In this document: piece by piece, positions 22,958 through 29,547 of the stretch | How positions within the stretch are numbered: position 1 is the stretch's first letter | Layout of the letters: each line of letters starts with the position of its first letter | From: Aphodousia faecalis | GTDB taxonomy: Bacteria > Pseudomonadota > Gammaproteobacteria > Burkholderiales > Burkholderiaceae_F | Reading direction: 5' to 3' | Assembly (NCBI GenBank): GCA_018712705.1 | Contig: DVGM01000028.1 | Span: 1 to 29,547, forward strand | Length of the DNA: 29,547 bases | Program-made: the position numbers and the translations under genes | The notes under the pieces: model-generated | What the model was told of the DNA's origin: nothing | Databases searched by the model: none | The model's input: the letters and a program-made list of their open reading frames with translations, nothing else

Positions 22958-24292
22958 ATGGATCTGATGTTAATTCTTCAAATTATCGTCCTTTTGGGCG
23001 CCATCTTCTTTGGCGTCCGTTTGGGCGGCATTGGTATCGGCTACGCCGGCGGTATCGGCGTGCTGGTCTTGGGTCTCGTTTGCGGCATGACGCCGGGTGC
23101 GATTCCCTGGGATGTGATCTTGATCATCATGTCCGTGATCGCTGCGATTTCTGCTATGCAATTGGCTGGCGGTCTCGACTACTTGGTTCAAATCGCTGAA
23201 AACATTCTTCGTAGCAATCCGAAGTACATTAACTACTTGGCCCCGATCGTTACCTATGTGTTGACGATCTTCGCAGGTACCGGTCACACCGCTTTCTCGA
23301 TGATCCCGGTTATCGTTGAAGTGGCTAAGGAACAAAACATTAAGCCTGTGTGCCCGTTGTCTATCGCCGTGGTTTCTTCTCAAATCGCTATTACGGCTTC
23401 TCCGGTGTCCGCCGCTGTTATTTACATGACCGGCGTTCTCGAACCGTTCGGCTGGAGCTATCCTGCCTTGCTCGGTATCTGGATTGTGACGACGTTCGCT
23501 GGCTGCATGGTCACGGCTTTCATCATGACCTTGATCCAAAATATGGATTTGAACAGCGACCCGGTTTACAAGGATCGTTTGGCTAAGGGCTTGGTTAAGG
23601 CTCCGCAAGGCGCTACGCACCGTGAAATCTCCGCCTCTGCTAAGAAGTCTGTTTGGATCTTCTTGATTGGCGTTATCGCTGTTGTGTTGTACGCTTCTGC
23701 CATTTCTCCGGCTGTTGGTATCGTTGACCCGGTTATCGTTGGTCGTGACGCCGCCATTATGGGTATCATGTTGACGATCGGTACGTTGATCACCGTTATG
23801 TGCAAGATCCACGTTGACGATATCGCTTCCTGCTCCGTCTTCAAGAGCGGTATGGTTGCTTGCGTTTGCGTGTTGGGTGTTGCATGGCTCGGTAACACGT
23901 TCGTTGCTGGTCACACGAAGGAAATCACGGAGTTCTCCGCTACGACCGTGGCTCAATACCCGGCTTTGTTAGCTGTGATCTTCTTCTTCGCCGCTATGTT
24001 GTTGTACAGCCAAGCTGCTACGGCTAAGGCCATTACGCCTGCTGTTGTGACGGCTTTGGGTATCACCGCTGCTAACCCGGGCGACTCCTACATGTTGGTC
24101 GCTACGTTCGCTGCTGTGTCTGCCTTGTTCGTTCTCCCGACGTACCCGACGTTGTTGGGCGCTGTTCAGATGGACGACACGGGTACAACCCGCATCGGTA
24201 AGTTCGTGTTCAACCACGCCTTCTTTATCCCTGGCGTGTTGGCCATCGTCTTCAGCGTTGTGTTCGGTTTCGCTGCCTGCGCAGTGTTCTAA
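22958..24292 (+). CDS. dcuA: Anaerobic C4-dicarboxylate transporter DcuA
   Basis: DcuA moves aspartate, fumarate, malate and succinate across the inner membrane, chiefly exchanging a substrate for succinate. The 444-residue product is hydrophobic throughout, with about ten membrane segments. It matches DcuA rather than DcuB in GGIGIGYAGGIGVLVLG, AAISAMQLAGGLDYLVQ, NPKYINYLAPIVTYVLTIFAGTGH, AVIFFFAAMLLYSQAATAKA and VQMDDTGTTRIGKFVFNH (each shown only in part). A GGGGGT ribosome site precedes the ATG. It closes the frdAB-aspA-dcuA block and is followed by a strong terminator. Codon bias is the same as in the three genes before it. Confidence 0.94.
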   Translation: MDLMLILQIIVLLGAIFFGVRLGGIGIGYAGGIGVLVLGLVCGMTPGAIPWDVILIIMSVIAAISAMQLAGGLDYLVQIAENILRSNPKYINYLAPIVTYVLTIFAGTGHTAFSMIPVIVEVAKEQNIKPVCPLSIAVVSSQIAITASPVSAAVIYMTGVLEPFGWSYPALLGIWIVTTFAGCMVTAFIMTLIQNMDLNSDPVYKDRLAKGLVKAPQGATHREISASAKKSVWIFLIGVIAVVLYASAISPAVGIVDPVIVGRDAAIMGIMLTIGTLITVMCKIHVDDIASCSVFKSGMVACVCVLGVAWLGNTFVAGHTKEITEFSATTVAQYPALLAVIFFFAAMLLYSQAATAKAITPAVVTALGITAANPGDSYMLVATFAAVSALFVLPTYPTLLGAVQMDDTGTTRIGKFVFNHAFFIPGVLAIVFSVVFGFAACAVF

Positions 24293-24315
24293 TCAGAACT
24301 TTTGCTGAAAACTAA

Positions 24316-24336
24316 ATCGGATGTCTAACATCCGAT
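24316..24336 (+). repeat. Hairpin just after dcuA
   Basis: A perfect 8-bp inverted repeat ATCGGATG/CATCCGAT with loop TCTAA begins 24 bases after the dcuA stop. It has no T-run of its own and sits 8 bases before the strong terminator, so it probably helps end or protect the transcript. Confidence 0.55.
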
Positions 24337-24344
24337 AAGATTTA

Positions 24345-24380
24345 AAAACGGTAAGTTGCTTCGGTAGCTTACCGTTTTCT
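24345..24380 (+). terminator. Strong terminator after dcuA
   Basis: AAAACGGTAAG (24345-24355) pairs perfectly with CTTACCGTTTT (24368-24378). TTGC/GTAG extends the stem by four more pairs, two of them G-U, around a TTCG tetraloop. A T-rich tail follows. It ends the frdAB-aspA-dcuA block. Confidence 0.9.
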
Positions 24381-24666
24381 ATTGCAGCCTAACAAATAAC
24401 AGTGACTGTCTTCCACATCTTGGCGAGAGTTCTGGGAAAGCAAAATCATTGTCTAAGTGGTTCAAAATTTGTAACTTAAATAGATGTTGATGCGTCTTTA
24501 AAGCAAAGACGCTGTTATAGAGAGACAAACAGAACCACAGAATGCGTCATACAGATTGTGAATATGCATTTAGCCAAAAAAGACTATTCCTGATGTTGTC
24601 TGATCACGGAATCCATGAAATCCATTTTCTGAATAATCGAGAATGTCCTTCATAAGGTTCGGGTTA
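24381..24666. other. Non-coding gap between converging dcuA and exporter genes
   Basis: No gene is visible. It contains a perfect 8-bp inverted repeat GCGTCTTT/AAAGACGC (24492-24499 and 24505-24512) without a T-tract on either strand. I see no clear minus-strand terminator for the exporter gene whose stop is at 24667. Confidence 0.5.
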
Positions 24667-27009
24667 TCAAGAGGTCGCTTTAGATCGAGGTCTGACGAGC
24701 AAAATAATGATGCCTGTTGAAAGGACGCCTAAAGCGGTAGTAAGACCAAATGTTTGAATAGCGGGTGTAGAGCTTAGCCCGATGAAGCAAAACGCGAAAC
24801 TAGTGGCTAGGAAGGCGAACGTCGTCAGGCTAAAACTGAGGTCTTCATTGTTTTCATTTGTGTAGAAGAGCAATGAAATGGTAATGCCAAGCCCGTAAAT
24901 AACCACCATGGACATGGCGCTGAACATTGTGAAAGGCATGCCAAACCAGGAAGAAAGAGAAATGGCGAATGCTACACCAAGAAGAGATGGCACAACGATT
25001 CGCCAGGATCTTAAGCCGTAGTGAAACAGACTGACAGTAAAAGAGCAAACAACAGCCAAAACGAAAATTCCGATAAAGATGTATCGGTACTGAACAAGGA
25101 ACGTATCGGCATCTCCGACCATATCCACGAATGTGACACCGGCTAAATGTTCCGCTAAGTCGTAGAGATTTCGGATTTTCGCGTCTTGAATACCGGCCAC
25201 CTGTACAATCGAACTGTACCCTTGAGGGACTTCAAGCCAGAGATGGCGCACGGATTGAGCACTAGGTGAATCCAACCAATCTTCAAAACGGACATCAAGC
25301 TGAATGGGATTGGGTGCTTTCAATGAGTAACCGAGAACAGCAGAAAGCGGTTCTCGAACCCGATTAAACATATCTAGCCTAAGTTTTTCAATATCTTTTT
25401 GCCGTGTATAAGAGGGGAACCACTTTGAAATGCAAGTGGTTGTCATATCGGTCTTATTCATCCCCCTCTGCACGAAACTAAGCCGTAAAGCCTCTTCGCC
25501 CATCAGAACATCTTGAGGACTGGATGCGGTCACGATAAAGAACTTATCGGTATTGGGCAGGCTCAGTAAACGGTCTACCGTTTTTTCCTCACTTTCAAGC
25601 TCTGGAGGTATAAAGGTTAAGTTTTGGATGTTTTGCGTGAAATTCAGTTGCAAAAATCCGGCCGATAAAATCACAATGAGCGTAATACCAATGGCCGTGT
25701 AATCAGTCGGTTTATGTTGCCAATGCTTCAAAGAAAACCGAGGGAAAAATCGGCTGAAATTAAGCATTTTTTTGCTGAAGTCACTGTCGGCAATCGGTCC
25801 AGGATTGAAACTGGGGAAAATTAAAATCAGCGTTATTGCACAACCTAAAAGGCCACAGCACATAAATAGGGCGATTTGCCGAACGGCGGGGAGCGGCGCA
25901 AGATACAAAAGTGCTAGGGCCGCGCATTCAATAAAAACGATCCAAAGTAAGGGGGTAAAAATTTTGTCAAAAACTTTGATCGGAGAAAGGTGCGGATAAT
26001 GGCGCTGCACTAAAAGGAAATAGCCAACGAGCATTACAACCAGACCGATTAACGCAGAAGAGCAGACAAGGGCCCAGAGTGATATGCTGCCAAACCACAC
26101 GATTACACCAAAAAATCCGCATATGTAGCTCGAGATAATACTGAATAAGACGAGTAACAAAAAACGGTTAGATGGTGACCATTTACGAATCAGACCGCCT
26201 AGAAAGATAATGATGAATGTGGCAATACCCGATAGTTCTAATAAATGGGTGTGAGCCACGTTGGCACTGACATAAGGCTTGCCATGTACTAGAACCGTTG
26301 TATCAGGAACAACAGATTGGCTGATGCGTTTTAATTCATCAATTGAGTGGTTTAATTTAAAGGCAGAAAGCCCGGTCAAGTCATCGGGAGCTTCGTAAAC
26401 AAAAATAGCCCACACGCGGTTATCTGCATATAGCTTTAATGTATCACCGCTGGAAACGACAGTACTTCTCGGTAGGCGCTTCTTAGCCCAGCGATCAAAA
26501 AAGCCTAAGGGATCGTCTGCTTTGGGAATTAAACTGGCTTGCCCGATGCTTGTAAGACTTTCTAAGGCGCGCGCCAGAAGTTCATCATCCGATGAAGCAG
26601 CTATTGTGTGCTGATCGACCAGATTCATTAAACGATTGGAAATTAAACGATAGAAGGAAAAGTATTTATTGATTTCTAATCCTTCCCAATTGACATTTTT
26701 TAGCGACGAAGGAACTTCCCATAGGCCCTTAATTTTCAGAACATTGTCATCGAAAGAGGCTGCTGTGTGTTCAGGGAAACCGACCATGAAAATAAGACGG
26801 TAGTTAGCAAAGGGCGCTAAATTCTTTTGCGCCGCACTTCGCGAGTCATCAACTTGAGTGACGGGATATAAATGAGCTTGGTCGTAATCAATCCCGTTTT
26901 TGAGCAGAAAATGGGTGCAAAAACCTAGCGCGAGAAGCAACGACAATGCCCAAGTAAGAGCCAGAGCTTGCCAAGAGGCGAGAATGATTTTACGGATTGG
27001 CAAGTTCAT
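24667..27009 (-). CDS. MMPL/RND-family exporter
   Basis: This 780-residue protein has the duplicated RND layout: one membrane helix (about 11-30), a periplasmic loop to about 255, and five helices (about 258-400). A second half repeats this, with a helix at about 437-455, a loop, and five helices near 655-775. It resembles the predicted exporters (COG4258, MMPL family) found with a LolA-like protein in aryl-polyene and related lipid-linked clusters. Such exporters are thought to move lipids or lipid-linked products. The acidic proton-relay residues are not obvious to me. An AGGAG ribosome site lies inside the LolA-like gene, and the two frames overlap by 20 bases. None of the usual aryl-polyene synthesis genes are in the window, so the substrate is unknown. 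Confidence 0.8.
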   Translation of the reverse strand: MNLPIRKIILASWQALALTWALSLLLALGFCTHFLLKNGIDYDQAHLYPVTQVDDSRSAAQKNLAPFANYRLIFMVGFPEHTAASFDDNVLKIKGLWEVPSSLKNVNWEGLEINKYFSFYRLISNRLMNLVDQHTIAASSDDELLARALESLTSIGQASLIPKADDPLGFFDRWAKKRLPRSTVVSSGDTLKLYADNRVWAIFVYEAPDDLTGLSAFKLNHSIDELKRISQSVVPDTTVLVHGKPYVSANVAHTHLLELSGIATFIIIFLGGLIRKWSPSNRFLLLVLFSIISSYICGFFGVIVWFGSISLWALVCSSALIGLVVMLVGYFLLVQRHYPHLSPIKVFDKIFTPLLWIVFIECAALALLYLAPLPAVRQIALFMCCGLLGCAITLILIFPSFNPGPIADSDFSKKMLNFSRFFPRFSLKHWQHKPTDYTAIGITLIVILSAGFLQLNFTQNIQNLTFIPPELESEEKTVDRLLSLPNTDKFFIVTASSPQDVLMGEEALRLSFVQRGMNKTDMTTTCISKWFPSYTRQKDIEKLRLDMFNRVREPLSAVLGYSLKAPNPIQLDVRFEDWLDSPSAQSVRHLWLEVPQGYSSIVQVAGIQDAKIRNLYDLAEHLAGVTFVDMVGDADTFLVQYRYIFIGIFVLAVVCSFTVSLFHYGLRSWRIVVPSLLGVAFAISLSSWFGMPFTMFSAMSMVVIYGLGITISLLFYTNENNEDLSFSLTTFAFLATSFAFCFIGLSSTPAIQTFGLTTALGVLSTGIIILLVRPRSKATS

Positions 27010-27607
27010 TCTCCTGTTGGGTTGACGAAATCTCGGACAGTTTTATCTCATCAATGATGAGTGTCGTGATGTCACTGGAAAAATTTTCGACCACTATTTT
27101 TTCCGGAGTGTCCTTACCGGTCACCGAAACGTGCTTGACAATACTGCCGGTCATGTTGCTTTTGGGATAGAAATCCATTTTCCAGCTTTCCGGTTTATTT
27201 TGACTAAAAATTTGGAAGTCTAGTTCCAAGGCAGTCATGTCAGCCGAAAGCAATCCCCATAGTATTCTGTTGACAATATTGGTGGCCGAGGGTGACGTAT
27301 TTTCGATCCGTTTCCCATTTAAATGGATATAGGTTTTGAAATTCTGATCGGTATAAAGAGAAGTTGTCAGAATTGGTTTGGTAGCCTTCCAAAGGAGAAC
27401 GTCATCCTTCCAAAAAATAAAGAAACCCTCACATTCAAAAGGTTTGGGGACTGAAACCAATTTTTCTTTTTGAATAAAACGTCCCTCAATAACCGGCGCA
27501 ATTTTGAGTCTGGAAATAATGTCAGCAGTTGATGCGCACGACAACGGTGCAACAGAGAAAAGCACTGTTGCAAGCGAAATCGTTAAAAAAGAATGAGCTG
27601 CCGACAT
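26990..27607 (-). CDS. LolA-like periplasmic lipid carrier, partner of the MMPL exporter
   Basis: This 205-residue protein has a Sec signal peptide (hydrophobic residues 7-24, probable cut after LSCA). The remaining beta-rich chain resembles outer-membrane lipoprotein carriers: IEGRFIQKEKL, GFFIFWKDDVLLWKATKP and the turn KTYIHLNGKRI. The FxQxK and W-K-x-P pattern is what LolA-related proteins show near their N-terminus. It overlaps the exporter start by 20 bases, so the two proteins are translationally coupled and likely hand a lipid or lipoprotein across the periplasm. It is probably not the housekeeping LolA, which is usually found elsewhere (often near ftsK). The cysteine at the end of the signal does not make a good lipobox. 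Confidence 0.75.
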   Translation of the reverse strand: MSAAHSFLTISLATVLFSVAPLSCASTADIISRLKIAPVIEGRFIQKEKLVSVPKPFECEGFFIFWKDDVLLWKATKPILTTSLYTDQNFKTYIHLNGKRIENTSPSATNIVNRILWGLLSADMTALELDFQIFSQNKPESWKMDFYPKSNMTGSIVKHVSVTGKDTPEKIVVENFSSDITTLIIDEIKLSEISSTQQENELANP

Positions 27608-27660
27608 AAGTGAGAAAAATTAATAAGCGGTCTTTACATTGTAGCGAAGAGTGGCACGCA

Positions 27661-27696
27661 AAAAATGAACCCGATGGACAAATAATCCATCGGGTG
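27661..27696 (-). terminator. Terminator after the slyB-like/coiled-coil operon
   Basis: A perfect 10-bp stem ACCCGATGGA/TCCATCGGGT (27670-27679 and 27687-27696) has a 7-base loop. On the minus strand it is followed by TCATTTTTT. It lies 24 bases after the coiled-coil gene stop and so separates it from the LolA-like gene. Confidence 0.82.
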
Positions 27697-27719
27697 TTGG
27701 AAGTCTAAATGCCGGAATG

Positions 27720-28199
27720 TTACTGAACCGAAGTTTGTAGGGCTTCAGATTGCTCTTTCAGTGTCTGAACTTTAGCCCGTGCTGCGTCCAAATCAGCTTG
27801 AACGAATTCATCCGCGCGATTGGCTTTAGCTTCAATCATTTTCTTTTGTAACTCTAACTGAGCTTTTTTCAATTCAATATCAAGGCGTTTGGATTCAAGC
27901 TCCATCTCCCGAGCTTGATCATCATAGGCTTGCAGTTTCTTTTCACGATCAGCCTTGGCTTTTTGTGCAGCTGCCTGAGCTTTTGCTCGAGCTTGATCTG
28001 CTCTGCGTTGGATGTCGGCGGCCTTTTTTTGAGCCGCTTGACGCTCTTGTTCTTTTGCCGCATCCAAGGCCTGAATTTCAAGCTCGGCCTGATGAATCCT
28101 TGCGATTTGCTCATCCATTGACATTCCGCCAACTTGGGCTTGCGCGGTGGGAATAAGAAGAGCCATTACAGAGGCGGCAATCAAAGAATACTTCAACAT
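27720..28199 (-). CDS. Periplasmic coiled-coil protein of unknown function
   Basis: This 159-residue protein has a clear signal peptide (residues 1-21, cut after TAQA). The remainder is almost entirely helical, rich in Ala, Lys, Glu, Gln and Arg, with heptad-like repeats from about residue 30 to 150. I do not recognise a specific family with confidence. It starts 21 bases after a glycine-zipper lipoprotein gene with a good AGGGAG ribosome site, so the two are one operon. Proteins of this composition often act in the cell envelope as spacers or tethers, but that is only analogy. A strong terminator follows. Confidence 0.8.
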   Translation of the reverse strand: MLKYSLIAASVMALLIPTAQAQVGGMSMDEQIARIHQAELEIQALDAAKEQERQAAQKKAADIQRRADQARAKAQAAAQKAKADREKKLQAYDDQAREMELESKRLDIELKKAQLELQKKMIEAKANRADEFVQADLDAARAKVQTLKEQSEALQTSVQ

Positions 28200-28220
28200 A
28201 TCACTACTTCTCCCTTTCTA

Positions 28221-28730
28221 TTATTGACCGCAACCACCGGGATTGTTCGGCTGAATACGCGTTTCCGTCGGGGTGGTGGAAATCATCACGGCAAGTCCGG
28301 GTTTAAATTCGCACACACGTCCGACTTGGGCAGAATTGTAAAGTTTATTGTTGTAGCGGAAAGTTAACTGGACGCCGTCAACATAACTTGTACGATCGCC
28401 GCCAACTGCTCCGCCGGCAATATTGCCAACCGCACCGCCGGCTAAACCGCCCAAGACTCTGGAAGCCGTGTCGTGGTTGTTGTGGCTGCCGATTGCAGCT
28501 CCTGCGATAGCTCCGAGAATTGTGCCAATGGTCTTTGCATCAGAGCGATTATCTGTGTTGGATACAGCGACCTGAGCGTTACCGATTGACAAAATTTCAA
28601 CGGTTCGAACTTGTTGAGCTTGGTTGACAGAAGTTGCGGCGTACGTGTCCGAACGGTAGTAACGACCATCGTTAGCACATCCTGAAAGTACTAAAGCAGC
28701 GACTGCGGCGGCAAGAGCGATTTTTTTCAT
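28221..28730 (-). CDS. Glycine-zipper (SlyB/Pcp-like) outer-membrane lipoprotein
   Basis: This 169-residue lipoprotein has a signal peptide ending in the lipobox LSGC, which makes Cys18 the lipidated residue. A glycine-zipper two-helix region (GTILGAIAGAAIG, then GGLAGGAVGNIAGGAVGG) lies at about residues 69-111. A small C-terminal domain follows (YVDGVQLTFRYNNKLY, GLAVMIS). The architecture is that of SlyB/Pcp outer-membrane lipoproteins. The frame extends to 28742, but ATG 28730 with GGGTGA upstream is the natural start. It leads an operon with the coiled-coil gene and is divergent from greB. Confidence 0.87.
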   Translation of the reverse strand: MKKIALAAAVAALVLSGCANDGRYYRSDTYAATSVNQAQQVRTVEILSIGNAQVAVSNTDNRSDAKTIGTILGAIAGAAIGSHNNHDTASRVLGGLAGGAVGNIAGGAVGGDRTSYVDGVQLTFRYNNKLYNSAQVGRVCEFKPGLAVMISTTPTETRIQPNNPGGCGQ

Positions 28731-28786
28731 AAATTCACCCAAAAAATAGATTTATTTATTACGATTTCACTTTAGCGCAATTTAAT

Positions 28787-28816
28787 TTCGACTGCATAAT
28801 TTAGCTGGACTAAAAT
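28787..28816 (+). promoter_or_regulatory. Putative greB promoter
   Basis: TTCGAC (28787-28792) and TAAAAT (28811-28816) are 18 bases apart. The -10 box is about 47 bases before the greB ATG. The match is fair, and the interval is AT-rich. Confidence 0.4.
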
Positions 28817-28862
28817 ACAACGGTTAGAAAAAAAATGTAACGACCTTTTTACGGAAAGGACC

Positions 28863-29405
28863 ATGCAGAACGTATCTATCAATACAAGCGATGAGGACGA
28901 CGAAGAAGTAGGGTTGCCCGCATTGCCTCACGGCACAAAAAATTACATGACGCCTCAATGCTATCGGCGAATGCTTGACGAACGTGAACATTTGGTTCGC
29001 GTAGAGCGGCCGGAAATGGCCAATGTGGTGGCTTGGGCAGCCAGTAATGGGGATAGAAGCGAAAATGGGGATTACCTATATGGTAAGCGTCGTTTAAGAG
29101 AAATTGATCGACGTATTCGTTTTTTAAGTAAGCGTATTGATATGGCTGAAGTGGTTGATCCTGCCACGCGGCCTGCAACCGATCAAGTGTTTTTCGGGGC
29201 AACGGTTACTTATGAAGATGAAGAAGGGCAAGAGCACACCATTCGTATTGTTGGCATTGACGAAGCCGATGCCAGCGTGGGTGATGTGAGTTGGATCAGT
29301 CCGATTGCCAGAGTGTTCTTGAAGGCCCACGAAGGCGATACCGTTACTTTGCCGACCCCTTCCGGTGTACAACATCTTGAAATTGTAGAAGTTAAATACT
29401 GCTAA
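28863..29405 (+). CDS. greB: Transcript cleavage factor GreB
   Basis: GreB rescues backtracked RNA polymerase by stimulating cleavage of the transcript 3' end. The 180-residue product has an acidic N-terminal extension (DEDDEEVG, residues 10-17) before GTKNYMTPQCY. The coiled-coil tip NGDRSENGDYLYGKRRLREIDRR carries acidic residues that reach the polymerase active site. The C-terminal domain reads WISPIARVFLKAHEGDTVTLPTPSG and ends LEIVEVKY (segments given in part). WISP...SPIA with a YGKRRLREID segment favours GreB over GreA. A GGAAAGGA ribosome site precedes the ATG. No terminator is visible before the tRNA gene that follows. Confidence 0.93.
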   Translation: MQNVSINTSDEDDEEVGLPALPHGTKNYMTPQCYRRMLDEREHLVRVERPEMANVVAWAASNGDRSENGDYLYGKRRLREIDRRIRFLSKRIDMAEVVDPATRPATDQVFFGATVTYEDEEGQEHTIRIVGIDEADASVGDVSWISPIARVFLKAHEGDTVTLPTPSGVQHLEIVEVKYC

Positions 29406-29428
29406 AACGAAAAAAAAACGTAAAAGCC

Positions 29429-29457
29429 TTGATTTTTTGATAAGTGCTCTATAAAAT
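29429..29457 (+). promoter_or_regulatory. Putative promoter of tRNA-Ala
   Basis: TTGATT (29429-29434) and TAAAAT (29452-29457) are separated by 17 bases. The tRNA begins 13 bases after the -10 box, so little leader would need removal. Good consensus match. Confidence 0.6.
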
Positions 29458-29470
29458 GCATTTTCTCTTC

Positions 29471-29546
29471 GGGGGTATAGCTCAGTTGGTAGAGCACTTG
29501 CATGGCATGCAAGGGGTCAGCGGTTCGAATCCGCTTACCTCCACCA
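29471..29546 (+). tRNA. tRNA-Ala (anticodon GGC)
   Basis: This is a complete 76-base cloverleaf. The acceptor stem pairs GGGGGTA with TACCTCC and the anticodon stem CTTGC with GCAAG. The loop ATGGCAT gives anticodon GGC, and the T-loop is GTTCGAATC. The CCA end is encoded in the DNA. It closely matches bacterial tRNA-Ala(GGC). The GGC anticodon is not a queuosine target. Confidence 0.97.
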
Positions 29547-29547
29547 C

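Noticed and set aside
22958..24292. Calling the dicarboxylate carrier DcuB
   Set aside because: Several long matching segments (AAISAMQ, IVTYVLTIFAGTG, LLYSQAATAKA, MDDTGTTRIGKFVFNH) agree with DcuA and not with DcuB.
1..29547. CRISPR arrays, insertion sequences, prophage or integrase genes
   Set aside because: No evenly spaced repeats, transposase-like frames or attachment-site duplications were seen. The tRNA at the right edge is intact, and nothing beyond it is visible.

Overview
This window is a 29.5 kb piece of a bacterial chromosome, with no mobile elements, CRISPR arrays or rRNA. Gene content and order point to a betaproteobacterium of the Burkholderiales. The clues are queA-tgt-yajC-secD-secF, a recG-oxyR pair, the DUF2868/DUF3482 pair, yggS-proC, and a GreB followed by tRNA-Ala. 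A strongly codon-biased fumarate reductase, aspartase and DcuA block suggests an anaerobic, gut-type lineage such as Sutterellaceae (Parasutterella/Sutterella-like). That family assignment is inference from gene content only.

Layout. (1) 1-5800, plus strand: queuosine tRNA modification (queA, tgt), then the Sec accessory genes yajC, secD and secF. Terminator-like hairpins lie directly before yajC and secD. (2) 5800-11200, minus strand: a lone PheC-like periplasmic protein. Next comes a thiamine-salvage pair (thiM, thiE) followed by a two-gene system of unknown role, a DUF2868 membrane protein and a DUF3482 GTPase. (3) 11200-14300: lgt (plus), queH (minus, converging on and overlapping lgt), and a yggS-proC operon (plus). 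(4) 14300-17700, minus strand: a ridA-recG-oxyR operon. (5) 17708-24380, plus strand: a 663-base non-coding leader, then frdA-frdB, aspA and dcuA, ended by a strong terminator. (6) 24667-28730, minus strand: two small operons, a LolA-like protein with an MMPL/RND exporter, and a glycine-zipper lipoprotein with a periplasmic coiled-coil protein. (7) 28863-end, plus strand: greB and a complete tRNA-Ala(GGC).

How it fits together. The metabolic core is the frdAB-aspA-dcuA block. DcuA would import aspartate or fumarate in exchange for succinate, AspA would convert aspartate to fumarate plus ammonia, and FrdAB would reduce fumarate to succinate. All four genes almost completely avoid TTA, CTA and TCA codons, which points to very high expression. 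FrdAB is of the Wolinella type, but the cytochrome b anchor gene (frdC) is not beside it. Each of the three spacers in front of frdA, aspA and dcuA contains clear RNA hairpins without U-tracts. These structured leaders, with the missing anchor, are the most interesting signals here. The DUF2868/GTPase pair and the orphan LolA-MMPL exporter are the best candidates for poorly described protein systems.
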